A stretch of 64,000 nt of DNA from Gigantopelta aegis (lineage: Eukaryota; Mollusca; Gastropoda; Neomphalida; Peltospiridae). The DNA lies in NCBI RefSeq assembly GCF_016097555.1, contig NC_054706.1:22026929-22090928 (forward strand), given 5' to 3'. A program made the translations under genes and the position numbers. This document shows positions 49,581-64,000 of the stretch, piece by piece (the stretch's first letter is position 1; each line of letters opens with the position of its first letter). The notes under the pieces are model-generated. The model was not told the origin of the DNA, ran no database searches, and saw only the letters and a program-made list of their open reading frames with translations.

Positions 49581-50194
49581 GCTATGTCGTTTTGTAAAGA
49601 ACAGAAGCTTATGCCTTACAAATATTGCGGATATTTCCCGCCAAGGGAACACATGGTATGTTCAAGATGTATTTTCTCTCGCTATATGCAACAGATGTTT
49701 TAATAACTGATACGTTTCGGTGTCGATAACATTGCTGATGAATCGCCGATTACATAATTACCGTAACGCGTGCGATGGAAAAGTAATTGAAGAAAAACGG
49801 AGATCCGGCGAGGCGAAATTTATGCCAATTGGCTATTCAGCACATATTTTCCTTCTATTAATTGCATAATTGTATTTGAGACATCTTAGCATGCATCTCA
49901 AATTCTATTAATAATGTGTGCTTCATTGGTAGTTCTATTTTGTAGATTTAAACAATTAAATTGTGGTGATGGCAAAATTAGCAATCTCGCAGGCAAAGTA
50001 AAGCAAACCGAAATCATGAAATAAGATTAATGAGGTTATCTGGTGTGAAGTCTGTCTACACGCGCGCCTCAATCTAATATGAATATGTCGAATAAACATA
50101 CACAAGTATGAGAGATATCGAATTACTGATCTAAGTTAAATAACATTACCAGAATACAAGAGCTCTCACTCTAAAGCATGGGCGTTGGAAGCAA
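49581..50194. other. No gene seen
   Basis: AT-rich sequence without recognised features. Confidence 0.45.
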
Positions 50195-50402
50195 GGAGCG
50201 GTACTCCCCTTCAACTTTGAAACTAATGCACCCATTCCCCAAGCTGAAAATTACAATAATATACCACTGCCCCTCTCCACCGCTGAAAATGAAATTAATA
50301 TGTAACTACCCCTCCCCAAATTCTGAAAATTAAATTAATATATAACTTCCCCTCCCCAGCGCTGAATATTAAATTAATATATAACTGCCCTTCCCCACCC
50401 TA
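50195..50402. repeat. Degenerate tandem repeat of about 48 bp
   Basis: About four units of C-rich plus AT-rich halves: CCCCTCCCCA, GCTGAAAATTAAATTAATAT, ATAACT. The last three units are closest. Confidence 0.8.
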
Positions 50403-50930
50403 ATTGTTGTCATTTTCCGATTCCTATGTAAAGATAATAATCGTAACACATTCTTACCTTCCACGATCCTGTGCAATTAGAAGTAGTCTTCTTCTATTTG
50501 AAATAATTATAAATGATAATATAATACACTTTAGAATGGAATGTTCAGGTAATGGCACGTCGGTTAGGTTGAAGATTTCGCTTGTTCCCAGCTGTTAGGT
50601 TGAAAAAAAGGGAACTAGAATGGAATCGCTGAGTGTGGAGCAGGTGTGGTTTTAACAAACGAGTCACTGGAAGTCACAAAATCTCCACTCTCGAAATCTA
50701 TAAAAGACGCACTTGATCCCTCTGTGTTAAACGCGAAGGCTTGATCGCTCCAATCAATAACGGCTGTAACGATCATTCATAATAGATCCGCCCTTACAAA
50801 GAAAAAAAAAGTGGCACGTATATCTTTTATTACATAAAAAAAAAAAAAAAAACGTACAAGGGGCGTACCCATAGCGTGGGGGGTAGGGGGAGTGATTTAA
50901 AAATGATCTAAAATTGTCCTGATTGGTAAT

Positions 50931-51234
<304 letters not shown>

Positions 51235-51680
51235 TAGCAAATGACCCTGTATCAGTGCTTTCGATTTTCCTTTTTCATTGCATCACCACCACCCCCGTCT
51301 GGTTACTTTAGGCTAGACAAGGCCCTACCTCAGTATTCAATAGGTCTAGTTCAGTATTTTTGTACAGGAGTAAACTGCGCTTGGTTTTGACTTGGTTTTA
51401 TTTTTGGAATTATTTGTGAACTGGCCAAGGCGATAGATAGGGCTGCATTAGCTTCGTTAATCGAGTTTTGAATCCCGGAGAATGCAGACATCGGTTTGAT
51501 TTATGTGTGTAATGAAAATAGTTGGATGTGTTTGGCGTTTGGTAGCCTACCTTAATGGATTTGGACACCCAGTCTTGAGCGCCGAGTGTAATTGCTTACG
51601 AGTGCTCTTGATGAATGTTGCCTATCTGCAGGGGACTATATTTCAAATTCTTGGGTAACCGGAATTTGGTTCACGTTTCT

Positions 51681-51847
51681 TTAAAGTTTGTTTTGTTTTA
51701 CGACACCACTAGAGCACATTGGTTTATTAATCATCGTCTATTGGATGTCAATTATTTGGTAATTTTGACAAGGTCTTAAGAGAGGAAACCCGCTACATTA
51801 TTTCAGTAGTAGCAAGGGATCTTTCATATGCACCATTCCGCAGACAG
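51681..51847 (-). repeat. SINE-A tail 2/core fragment, minus
   Basis: TTTGTTTTACGACACCACTA, GTCTATTGGATGTCAATTA, CATATGCACCATTCCGCAG. It faces the plus-strand copy that follows. Confidence 0.75.
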
Positions 51848-51887
51848 AAGTCTTTGTACTGGCCTTTCATCACCACACCATCCTGTT

Positions 51888-52210
51888 CATGCAATGCGGG
51901 TGGAACACTGCCCAATGGTAAAGCGCTTGCTTGGTGCGCGGTCGGTCTGGGATCGATCACTGTCGGTGGCCTATTGGGATATTTCTCGTTCCAGCCAGTG
52001 CACCACGACTGGTATACCAAAGGCCGTGGTATGTGCTACCATGTCTGTGGGATGGTGCATATAAAAGATAATTTGCTACTAATGGAAAATGTAGTGCGTT
52101 TCTTCTCTAAGACTATAATATTATGATAGAATTACCAACCGTGTGACATCCAATAACCGATGATTAATAAATTAATGTGCTCTAGTGGTGTCATTAAATA
52201 AATCAAACTT
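51888..52210 (+). repeat. SINE-A, full-length, tail 2
   Basis: CCCAATGGTAAAGCGCTTGC, GGTCTGGGATCGATCACTG, core, ATCCAATAACCGATGATTAA and GTGGTGTCATTAAATAAATC. Confidence 0.85.
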
Positions 52211-52858
<648 letters not shown>

Positions 52859-53213
52859 CATGTATAATATGCATCATCTAGTGACGTACATGTAACTCTA
52901 AATGAAGATCGGTGTTATTGTCAGATGTTCTTGCTATTAGATAAACAGCTTATGCTCATAGCCGAACACAAAAACATGGATCGGCTCATAGTGGCGTATA
53001 ACTTAGTGGATTTCTCCCGACATTTCCAAATATGAACTCCAGAGTATCCGAAACAAGCGATAGGTTGTACTCAGTAGTTTAGATAGGGTAACTGGCAAAT
53101 TTAAATTGATAATCTTGATTGATAGACCACTTTAGCACAAAAAAAAGAAAACGAAAACATTCCTACTCGAGTCTCCAAGCGATGCAGTTGATTTCTTCAA
53201 ACGTGCAGCTATG

Positions 53214-53243
53214 TCCCCCCCCCCCCCCCCCCCCCCCCCCCCG

Positions 53244-53287
<44 letters not shown>
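53214..53287. repeat. Poly-C tract of about 74 bp
   Basis: All C except one G at about 53243. The opposite strand is a G run able to form quadruplexes, and its true length is likely to be uncertain in any assembly. Confidence 0.9.
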
Positions 53288-53288
<1 letters not shown>

Positions 53289-53774
53289 ATGGGCGTTGAT
53301 CAATGTACACGAAGGAAACGCGGCCATTGTGACACTCTACTACGGAGACAGTGGACAGCGGCGGTCATCTAGTAGGAGGAGACGACGTACCAGGGCCTCT
53401 CGGGGGGGGGTGGGGGGACCAAACCGGGCGGCTCAACCGCCAGGGGGCGGTCCCTTCTGCTTCACAAAAGAAGAGCAAGTCGGCACGGCCGACTCAGGGG
53501 GGGACCAAAGCCGGTGGCCAAACTGCCGTCGGAGGTCCCTTCTGCTTCGGCGCCCCCCATCTCTTCGTTGAAGCCTACGTCAGAAGCGGCAAAGTGTAGG
53601 GGGGGGGGGGGGGCAAAGCGGTCAGCTAAACTGTCAGTGGAGGCCCCTCCCACACCTCCCACACCTGCACCAGCGCCGATGGAAACGGGGCACGTGGTGG
53701 TCTCGTCACCACCATCCAGCCCGCCGGCGTCTTCCACGCACGTTAAAACTTATCCGATCCGAAAACGAAAATAG
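53288..53774 (+). pseudogene. GC-rich protein-like fragment, frame broken at G runs
   Basis: Much more GC-rich than its surroundings. Three imperfect repeats of an Ala/Ser/Pro/Lys-rich peptide (NRQGAVPSASQKKS, AKLPSEVPSASAPPIS, AKLSVEAPPTPPTPAP) lie in neighbouring frames, and a frame ends KTYPIRKRK then TAG at 53774. Frame changes coincide with G homopolymers. It could be the 3' part of a retroelement ORF1 or a captured host exon. I do not recognise the family. Confidence 0.35.
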
Positions 53775-54449
53775 TTACGAACACAAAACATTGGCCAAAA
53801 CGAGCGGGACAAAGCCTTCCTTCCCATCTCACCCCACCCCACCCCTTCCACCAGTTTCTACGGATTTGTTATATAAATTACGTAGTGTGCGACGTACATC
53901 TCTCAATATGTCATGATGCCAATCGAAAAACTAACATACATGTCGCATACCCAAAACTACATGTATGTGCCACAATTACCTTACATTTGGCAAGCTCTTA
54001 ACGGTTGTTAGCTAAACAATATGTTCAACCATCTCTAACCACACACATGATTTCTCCCCCTTTCTAATCAAAACATTCCACGCATCTTTTCACGTATTTA
54101 GAGGTTTGAACCATGACAGACAGAGTTCAGATGTCAGTTCATTCATTGTTAATTAGGGTCAACATACGTACCGCGATTATGGGTTGCGTTTTTTTGGTGT
54201 TCCGGGGTTAATTCGATTCTGCGCGAAGAGATGGGCATACTTGTTATACTACCTGCTTTCGTATGTAATTTGTTATACGTTAATCAGGTATGAAGTGAAC
54301 CAATTAACTTCATTATACGAAAACAAGATCGAATGTTGGAAAGACGTTCAGTTTCTTAAATATAGAGAAAACAATACTAGTTTTATTAAATTGTCGTACA
54401 ATGAAAGATATGTGTTCTTGGACAACACTTTTTGCGCTAACCCCTGCTC
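53775..54449. other. No gene seen
   Basis: Mixed sequence. A frame at 54184 begins MRFFGVPGLIRFCAKRW but soon runs into low-complexity DNA. Confidence 0.4.
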
Positions 54450-56130
<1,681 letters not shown>

Positions 56131-56199
56131 TCTTTATTACTGACTCTCCAATTTCGACTCGTCTCTCTCAGTATTACCGTTTTGCCTCCTAATTGACGT

Positions 56200-57123
<924 letters not shown>

Positions 57124-57199
57124 TCCCTCTCTCTGTGTCTGTCTCTCTCTGCATGGATGCGTATTGGGCGCGTATGTGCGCCAGTGTCTTATAGACGAG

Positions 57200-58092
57200 A
57201 TAGATCATTGTTCTTCTCTGTCAGTGACTTAATGGAAGGTGTACTCTATGTACTTACTTAATTTCATACCTGGTTACCATACTGTAAACGATACCCGGAA
57301 TGAATTAACACAACAGTTACGTTCACTTCTTCGTGTAGACTCATATTAAGCAAGATGCACGGGGAAAACTAGCACAGCTGACATGATTTCTTTACTCTTA
57401 ACTAACAGTGACATATCTGATATCTAAACTCATAAAACTGTCATGGTTCAAGTTATAAATGCGTCAACAGATGCTTAAGGTGTTTGTTTAAGAAAAAAAA
57501 AGAAAAAAAAAAAGAACATTTTAATGAAGCCGAGGTGTACTGTTTTAATCAGCGACTGTTAGGAGCATGCCAAACGTAAGGTGAATGTGACATCTGGTGT
57601 AGATTCAGGCTCTTATCTAATCTGAAATAATTGAAAGTGAGGTAAAAAAAAACATATAACCAGGGAATAGTTATATAGGGTCTTCACAAACTAGAAAAAA
57701 TGGGCAGTTTTAAACTTGAAAAGTTTTCTTTTTCATACACACCATGGCTAATGTATTGTCAAATGCACTGGCCCCATGGTAAGTGATATTTTTTCTTTCT
57801 AAAACCCCTGATACCAGAATGGGATGTTCCCTTCATGTCGTTTCATGCCCTAAAAGAATGAAAGAAAAGGAACATTTTCTGTTATTATTTTTTATTTGTA
57901 ATGAACGATAATTAAATTTACTTTTACAAACTTTATGATTTTCCAAGTAAAGTATACATCTTAGGTGATTAGCATAATGATCTTGAAAATTACAGGAAAC
58001 CCTTTACTTGCATCATAACAACTAATATTATGCGTTTCGGTATAACAATGGCAGTCCAAAACAAAATTAGTGTTGTTAATCAGATTATTAAA
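57200..58092. other. No gene seen
   Basis: AT-rich; no recognised repeat or coding frame. Confidence 0.45.
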
Positions 58093-58424
58093 AGGAAGGA
58101 AGGAAATGTTTTATTTAACGACGGGCCCAACACATTTTATTCACGGTTATATGGCGTCGGACACATGCTTAGGACCGCACATATATTGACAGAGGAAACT
58201 CGCTGTCGCCACTTCATAGGCTACTCTTTTTCGATTAGCAGCAAGGGATCTTTTATATGCACCATCCCACAGACAAGATAGCACATACCACGACCTTTGT
58301 TATACCAGTCGTGGTGTACTGGCTGGAGCGAGAAATAGTCCAATGTGCCCACCGACAGGGTCGATCCCAGATCGACCGCGCATCAAGCGATCGCTGTACC
58401 ACTGAGCTACGTCCTGCCCCCTCG
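58093..58424 (-). repeat. SINE-A, full-length, tail 1, minus
   Basis: GGAAGGAAGGAAATGTTTTA, AACGACGGGCCCAACACATT, core (TTATATGCACCATCCCACAG) and head (CACTGAGCTACGTCCTGCCC). Confidence 0.88.
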
Positions 58425-58569
58425 ATTATTAAAAATGCCTTATGGAGTAAATCATAGAGTTTAAAGAACTTGAACCGTTTACATGACAGCAATGAGTGGT
58501 TTTTCGTTTAGTTCCTGATGGGGAAGCCAACCTTATGGATACATGATACATCCATTAATATATTATGAT

Positions 58570-59032
58570 CACCACAATCACCTTCATGATCACCATAATC
58601 ATTTTGATTATCATCATTATCGTCGTCGTCGTCACCACCACCACCACTGCTACCACCATCATCATCGTCAACACCAACACAACAATCATCATCACCAACA
58701 TCAGCACCACCACCACCATCACAACCACCATCACCACCATCATCACCACCATCATCATCACCACCACCATCATCACCACCATCATCATCACCACCACCAT
58801 CATCACCACCACCATCACCATTATCATCACCATCATCACCACCATCATCAGCACCACCACCACCATCATCATCACCACCACCATCATCACCACCATCATC
58901 ATCACCACCACCATCATCACCACCACCACCACCATAATCATCATCACCACCATCATCACCAACATCAGCACCACCACCACCACCATTATCACCACCACCA
59001 CCACCACCACCACCACCACCACCATTACATTA
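58570..59032. repeat. CAN trinucleotide tract (CAC/CAT/ATC)
   Basis: Imperfect CACCACCAT and CATCATCAC blocks with a larger repeat (ACCATCATCACCACCATC). The poly-His, poly-Thr/Ile and poly-Val/Met frames are artefacts. Confidence 0.95.
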
Positions 59033-59039
59033 CCATCGA

Positions 59040-60060
59040 TCGCCACCATCATCATCCTAATCTTTCATTCAGGTTGGATCACAATTGTCACGTGGTTAGG
59101 AAGAAAAATAAAACGAACAAACAATTGCATAACAAAACAAACAATGATCTCAACAATTCCCTCAGATCGTTTTGCAGAAACTAACCCCTGCTATTCCTAA
59201 GGTTTAAGAACGAATTAATATTAGATTGGTACGGTATTTAATGGTAAATAATTCAGACAGAGGTTTTTAACACCTTAACACCTTAACAGCTGTCTCCGTA
59301 ACCATGTGTTGTTCAAATTCATCGGGGTAAGCAACACAACGCCGAAACGATCTCACCTCTTTTTCCCCTGCATATAAATCAAACCAAGTCTACATTCTCG
59401 GATTCTTACATCTTGATTAATGAAGCCACTGGTGGTGATCGTTTTGGATATTTTTCAAAGATTTCCAAAAATAAAGCCCATGTCAAATTCGTTAGCTATC
59501 TACACTCTATGGAAGGTCTTTGAGACTTGGCGATATTTAGAAGGGTCATTTCAGTAATCTAACAAAGAGCCCCACTGTCGGTGTAATTAGTTCTGGTATG
59601 AACGACCGTCCAAGAGGTATTGATTTACGTGGTCAAGATGTCACTTTACATTGGGTCTTGATGCTCGTTTAATTTGATTCCGACTTCCAGTACTTAAATC
59701 AAGTTGAGTCTCATATATTTTGTTATGGAATCTTGTGTGGATTTTTGTTTCTTTTTAAGAGTAAAACCATTTTGCTACATGCGGTTTCTTTAAAACACTA
59801 AGCGTCCACGTTCTATAAATACTCTAGTGTGAACGTTATACCAACCTCAGCTGCCGAAAAAAAGAAACTGTGGTCACTTAAGTTTGGCAATATGTTTTTG
59901 CATGACGATGATTTTCTTTAAGAGTCTACTTAAAAAGGTAAGATTGTAATAGAGGTTGAGAAGTCAAAAAACTACAAAAGCAACTGTGTATGCATATGTG
60001 ATATAGCAAATAAGAAGAAGAGGAAGAAGATAACGAAAAAGAATATGAAAAACTCCACTT
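59040..60060. other. No gene seen
   Basis: Unique sequence without a protein-like frame. Confidence 0.45.
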
Positions 60061-60062
60061 TA

Positions 60063-60063
<1 letters not shown>

Positions 60064-60094
<31 letters not shown>

Positions 60095-60309
60095 GTTATT
60101 GTTATTATTATTAGTGTTATTGTTCTTTTGTTGTAGTTTTTGTCAGCAATATGATGATGATCATCATCATCATCATTGGCAAATACCATTTTTACATTTG
60201 CATAAGTTATGGCTTTTATTTCTTGTAAAGGCTTTAAATGTTGCTAGATTTTTTCAAAAGTTCTAATGTCTCCCATAACATCATAGGAGTGTGCGTTTAT
60301 AGATTTCTC

Positions 60310-60340
<31 letters not shown>

Positions 60341-60392
60341 GTTATTGTTATTGTTATTATTATTGTTGTTGTTGTTGTTGTTGTTGTTGTTT
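60064..60392. repeat. TTA/TTG trinucleotide blocks
   Basis: TTATTATTA at 60066-60115, ATGATGATCATCATCATC at 60150-60176, and TTA then TTG blocks at 60308-60392. Confidence 0.93.
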
Positions 60393-60499
60393 TTGTTTCT
60401 AATTTGTACACACGGTTAAATTTAAATATAGAAGTTGACTGTCCGTCTGTCTGTCCATATCTTTCAAGATAAGTTTCTTTGAAATGTATATTGGAAACG

Positions 60500-60757
<258 letters not shown>

Positions 60758-60956
60758 AGCCACCTTGCGTGCATCCGATTACAAAATGTTCAAACCTTCC
60801 TAAACTAAAGTGTATGTTAAACGTAGCACATGTTAATTAGTGTCTTATTAAAAACAAAACACAAAACAATTTCTAAATACAATATTATACCTTTATGTGT
60901 TTTAAAATGGAATGTGAGTATAGCATATTAAATTAATAAATCAATAAATATATTTA

Positions 60957-61301
60957 TTAAACATTCGACAGATCCTAGTTTTTAAACACTAAGGCATATT
61001 GTTCACCTAGACCCTGGATTCAACCCGTAAAAATGGACACTAAGTTTGGTTAATTTACAAACCTGTAACAAATATGGATACAACAGAGTGAAACAAGAGT
61101 CTGTGACATTGAAATACCCTTTAAAATAGATTAAACGCGACTCCAAAATCATTACTTCTGAAAAATACATTTACTTCGGTTGTACGGAAATGGATTATCT
61201 AAACAATAAAATATAAGTAATGTTTGATTTCAGTGATCATAAACGGCTCTAATAGTGAACAATATATGTTTGTGTTTAAAAACTAGGGTCTGTCCCTTCA
61301 A
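60957..61301. mobile_element. MITE P2, degraded ends
   Basis: TAGTTTTTAAACACTAAGG at the left and AAACTAGGGTCTGTCCCTT at the right; interior matches 16996-17365. The right TTAA has mutated to TTCA. Confidence 0.75.
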
Positions 61302-61437
61302 AACGTTTTTGGTCGACATTGATGCCAAATATTGAATTTTAGCAATAATTTGGACCCAGACTGTTTCTATTATCGACATGTTGTGCATTATTAATAGTTT
61401 TATAAACTAGATCTGTTTGGGGGTTGTTGTTTTTTGC

Positions 61438-61455
61438 CCCCCCCCCCCCCCCCCC
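61438..61455. repeat. Poly-C run
   Basis: GTTGTTTTTTG followed by 18 C, another homopolymer junction. Confidence 0.9.
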
Positions 61456-61917
61456 TTCATTAATAGATATGCATTTGGTGTCTGAGTATACATTTTTTTG
61501 GGGGAAAAAAGAGAAACAACCCCACTAAAATACACGGGTAGTCTTCAAAAGCAAGCAAGACAAATTGGTGAGTAATTCATGTCTATATATAATGAAGAGA
61601 GCGATTGTTGGTGGTGTCAAGTCTGTTAAACGAATCGTGACTTGTGATAAAATATTCCATTGATGTAGTTGTTGAATATTGACAGAAGACATGACATGTC
61701 CCCGGAGATGTCTTGTTATTGATGTGTGAGGTAATATGCCTTAATATAAACCAAACAACATCCTGAATCTCTAGTGCATGGTACCTGTGGTCCCTCGAGG
61801 ACAGCAGGTATAGGTAGAATTCGAACAATAAATATAATGAGTCTCGTTGGGTGTAACAAGTCACGCCATAACCAGGATGCCATGAAATCGTATGTGTTCT
61901 TGTTTATCACTTGTACA
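61456..61917. other. No gene seen
   Basis: Unique sequence; the 93- and 68-residue minus-strand frames resemble nothing I recognise. Confidence 0.4.
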
Positions 61918-62146
61918 GTCAACTATTTCTCGTTCTAGTCATTGCACCACGACTGGTATATCAAAGGTCGTGGCATGTGCTATCCTGTCTGAGGGATGGT
62001 GCATGTAAAAGATCCCGTGCTACTAATGGAAAAATGTAGCGGGTTTCCTCTATACGACTATATGTAAAGACATTACCAAATGTTTTACATTCAATAGCCG
62101 ATGATTAACACATCAATGTGTCGTTAATAAAATAATGTTTCACTTT
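61918..62146 (+). repeat. 5'-truncated SINE-A, tail 2
   Basis: ACTATTTCTCGTTCTAGTCA, core, ATTCAATAGCCGATGATTAA and GTGTCGTTAATAAAATAATG. Confidence 0.8.
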
Positions 62147-62603
62147 CTGTACAATCGACATAGATACCAGGTTGGTTGCTTCATTGGGTTGGTTGTAGAT
62201 TGTAGTTTGTGGAGTTCTTCGGAGTACCACGAATACTGCTTGGTCGATATTCGTTACGTGCATATTAAAACTATTTGCTGACTAATGACATACAAGTCCG
62301 AGACATACCTCGTCAGTAGAAATGTCTGAAACTACATTACTAGGTTATAATCATATAAAAATAATTAATTACAATGCTGTCTGAAGCATTCATCGTTCTT
62401 TATTGTTTAAACTTATACGGCTGTTGGCTGTTGTTCATTAATAATGTATTGTTGTTAATAACACTGAGTAAATATGTACTAGGAGCAACCACTCTGAGGT
62501 GACATAATTTGTAAATGGAGTATATAAATACTTTTTGTTATACTGATAATTATTATTCCACTTTGCATATTTGCACCACTTTTCATACAATGTAAACTCC
62601 CCC

Positions 62604-62780
62604 CAGTGCCGGATTTATAAGGGGGCAAAGTGGGTAGACTAAGGACTTCCTTTATAAAAAAAAATGTAATAATTATAAAATTAGTTCATTTTTATTTTAT
62701 TTCTCATGTATTTTAAATTCTATGTTGAGGGCCTCCCGAACCTGAAGTGCCTCGGGCCCCCAAGTCTAAATCCGGCCCTG
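62604..62780. mobile_element. 177-bp hAT-like MITE
   Basis: CAGTGCCGGATTTATAAGG at one end and CTAAATCCGGCCCTG at the other form inverted ends of the CAGGGCCGGATTTA type known from hAT-derived MITEs. The flanks (ACTCCCC and CTCCCAC) only weakly resemble an 8-bp duplication. Confidence 0.65.
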
Positions 62781-63165
62781 GCTCCCACTCCCCGTTTTAA
62801 TGATATATTTATTATTCATGTACAATTATATTTATTATTTGTTACGCTTATGGACTGTATGTTTACGGCTAATGTATATATATATATATATTTCGTTAGG
62901 TAGTTAATCCCGTGGATCGATAAGGTAGTATCATAAATTCGAATTATGCGTCTAACATGTATTATATTTTCGTTGTGTTCTTAAATTCGTTGACAGCACT
63001 ACACCTCGAATTATACAGAAATTGCCCCACCACGAAAAAACTAAAATTTCATAGTTGTTTTAACAATATATTTTAACAAAATGTAGTTATTTATCAGTAA
63101 GATCCCACAATATACATGTATGAAACAACATCTGCAGTACTAATAGTTTGGTCTTAAACCATGTC

Positions 63166-63350
63166 TCCAGCCAGTGCTCCACGACTGGTACATCAAAGGC
63201 AGTGGTATGTGCTATCCTGTCTATGGTATGGTGCATATAAAATACCCATAGCTGCTAATCGAAAACTGTGTGGTCCTTAACCATATGCCCGACGCCATAT
63301 AACCGTAAATGAAATGTCTTGAATGCGTCGTAAACTAAAACATTTCCCTC
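63166..63350 (+). repeat. 5'-truncated SINE-A, tail 1, with 13-bp target-site duplication
   Basis: CTTAAACCATGTC occurs at 63153-63165 and 63351-63363, bracketing core (CCAGCCAGTGCTCCACGACT) and tail 1. A clean LINE-type insertion with part of the core deleted. Confidence 0.85.
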
Positions 63351-63628
63351 CTTAAACCATGTCAATATCAATAATAATATAATACTTTAAAAACAAAACA
63401 AAAAGTCATCACTATTATTATGTGTTTTAACAAACTATAAAACATGAATTTTTTTAAGCAAATTTATGAAGAACATTTCTTAAAGACTTTTTGCTACACA
63501 CTTCTAAATAACCTAATCATGTTGTTTTAGAAGACAACTGAGGAGTCGCCTGTTTTTCCATGGATCGGCCGGGTTCACCTCTCTCCTTCTGGCAGGCTTG
63601 ATACTTGAAAGGAAATATTAAGTTAACC

Positions 63629-63730
63629 ATCGCTGGATTTTTCGCGCCACTCCCCTAGTGGCACCAGCGATTAAACTCTTATAACCCTTTGGCGTCACTT
63701 GAAAAGTGACGCCGGTTTGGGAAGTTATAA
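63629..63730. other. Two consecutive compound hairpins
   Basis: First: ATCGCTGG (63629) pairs with CCAGCGAT (63664), enclosing GCCACT/AGTGGC. Second: TTATAAC (63679) pairs with GTTATAA (63724), enclosing a perfect 10-bp stem GGCGTCACTT/AAGTGACGCC with a 3-nt loop at 63691-63713. No known RNA family recognised. Confidence 0.6.
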
Positions 63731-64000
63731 TAACTTCCTAAACAACTAGTAGGCTGTCAGGATTGGACTGAACTGCGGTTGGACACGGTGGGGGTGGGGG
63801 GGGGGGGGGGTTAGGATGATGGGATGCCGGGAGTTAGGGCATTATGTGGGGCTATATGCGTAGGCGGTTCGGCCTTAGGTTTTGTGTCGTGGGTCGGCCT
63901 CCCCTCCCTCCCGACCCTCACCTGGTCACACCAATGTTTAAAATATGACTGGCAGCCCCTTTCCTCTTAACCTCCCATGGGCTTAATGAATATTGTTCAA
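63731..64000. other. GC-richer sequence with poly-G run
   Basis: G-rich run at about 63790-63812, then CCTCCCCTCCCTCCCGACC. No protein frame recognised. It may be the start of a mobile element continuing past the window. Confidence 0.35.

Noticed and set aside
58543..59200. Poly-His or poly-Thr protein
   Set aside because: CAN trinucleotide tract; three different low-complexity frames overlap it.

Overview
This is a repeat-rich, non-coding-dominated stretch of an animal nuclear genome, most likely a mollusc and probably a gastropod. The evidence is a spliced nicotinic-receptor-type subunit gene with kilobase introns, a Tc1-type DNA transposon, dozens of tRNA-derived SINE copies whose heads and tails resemble mollusc SINEs (from memory, not searched), TTAA-flanked MITEs and very long microsatellites. 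Nothing is prokaryotic: there are no operons, rRNA genes or CRISPR arrays, and almost every open frame is a microsatellite or SINE artefact.

The one convincing gene is a complete Cys-loop ligand-gated channel subunit on the minus strand. It has seven coding exons between 33685 (ATG) and 8047 (TGA): 33622-33685, 24661-24866, 19668-19777, 16450-16904, 14352-14438, 10900-11015 and 8047-8496. All introns are GT-AG, all phases agree, and the sum is 1488 nt, or 495 residues plus stop. It has a signal peptide, the 13-residue Cys-loop, vicinal cysteines (alpha-type) and four membrane segments. The segment before TM2 reads Pro-Ala-Lys where cation-selective receptors have Gly-Glu-Lys, so an acetylcholine-gated anion (chloride) channel is the likeliest product. 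A possible non-coding 5' exon ends at 36123.

The most unusual feature is that three tandem arrays in this gene are each built from one of its own exon-intron junctions. The functional splice site is the exon-proximal unit in every case: exon 2 donor (about 19-bp units, 21.26-24.66 kb), exon 3 donor (about 24-bp units, 18.67-19.67 kb) and exon 7 acceptor (18 units of about 77 bp, 8.46-9.84 kb). The exon 6 acceptor is duplicated once, and the exon 4 acceptor perhaps once.

Layout: 0-8 kb, SINEs, a TAG-trinucleotide tract and GT repeats; 8-34 kb, the channel gene with its arrays, MITEs and SINEs in introns; 34-41 kb, upstream flank with CT microsatellites, SINEs and MITEs; 42-44.8 kb, a Tc1-like element carrying a nested 1.25-kb transposon; 45-52 kb, SINE-dense; 53-61 kb, poly-C, a GC-rich protein-like fragment, a 1.6-kb pyrimidine tract and long CT, GA and CAN microsatellites; 61-64 kb, MITE and SINE copies and a pair of compound hairpins.

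Names used below. SINE-A has the head GGGCGGGACGTAGCCCAGTGG. SINE-B has the head CTCGGTGGCGCAGTGG with a tail ending in AAGCACGAAAATAA. SINE-D has the head CTCGGTGGCGTCGTGG. SINE-C is a short piece with GAATGAATGTTTAACGACA. Tail 1 ends GCGTCGTTAAATAAAACATT. Tail 2 ends GTGGTGTCGTTAAACAAAAC.
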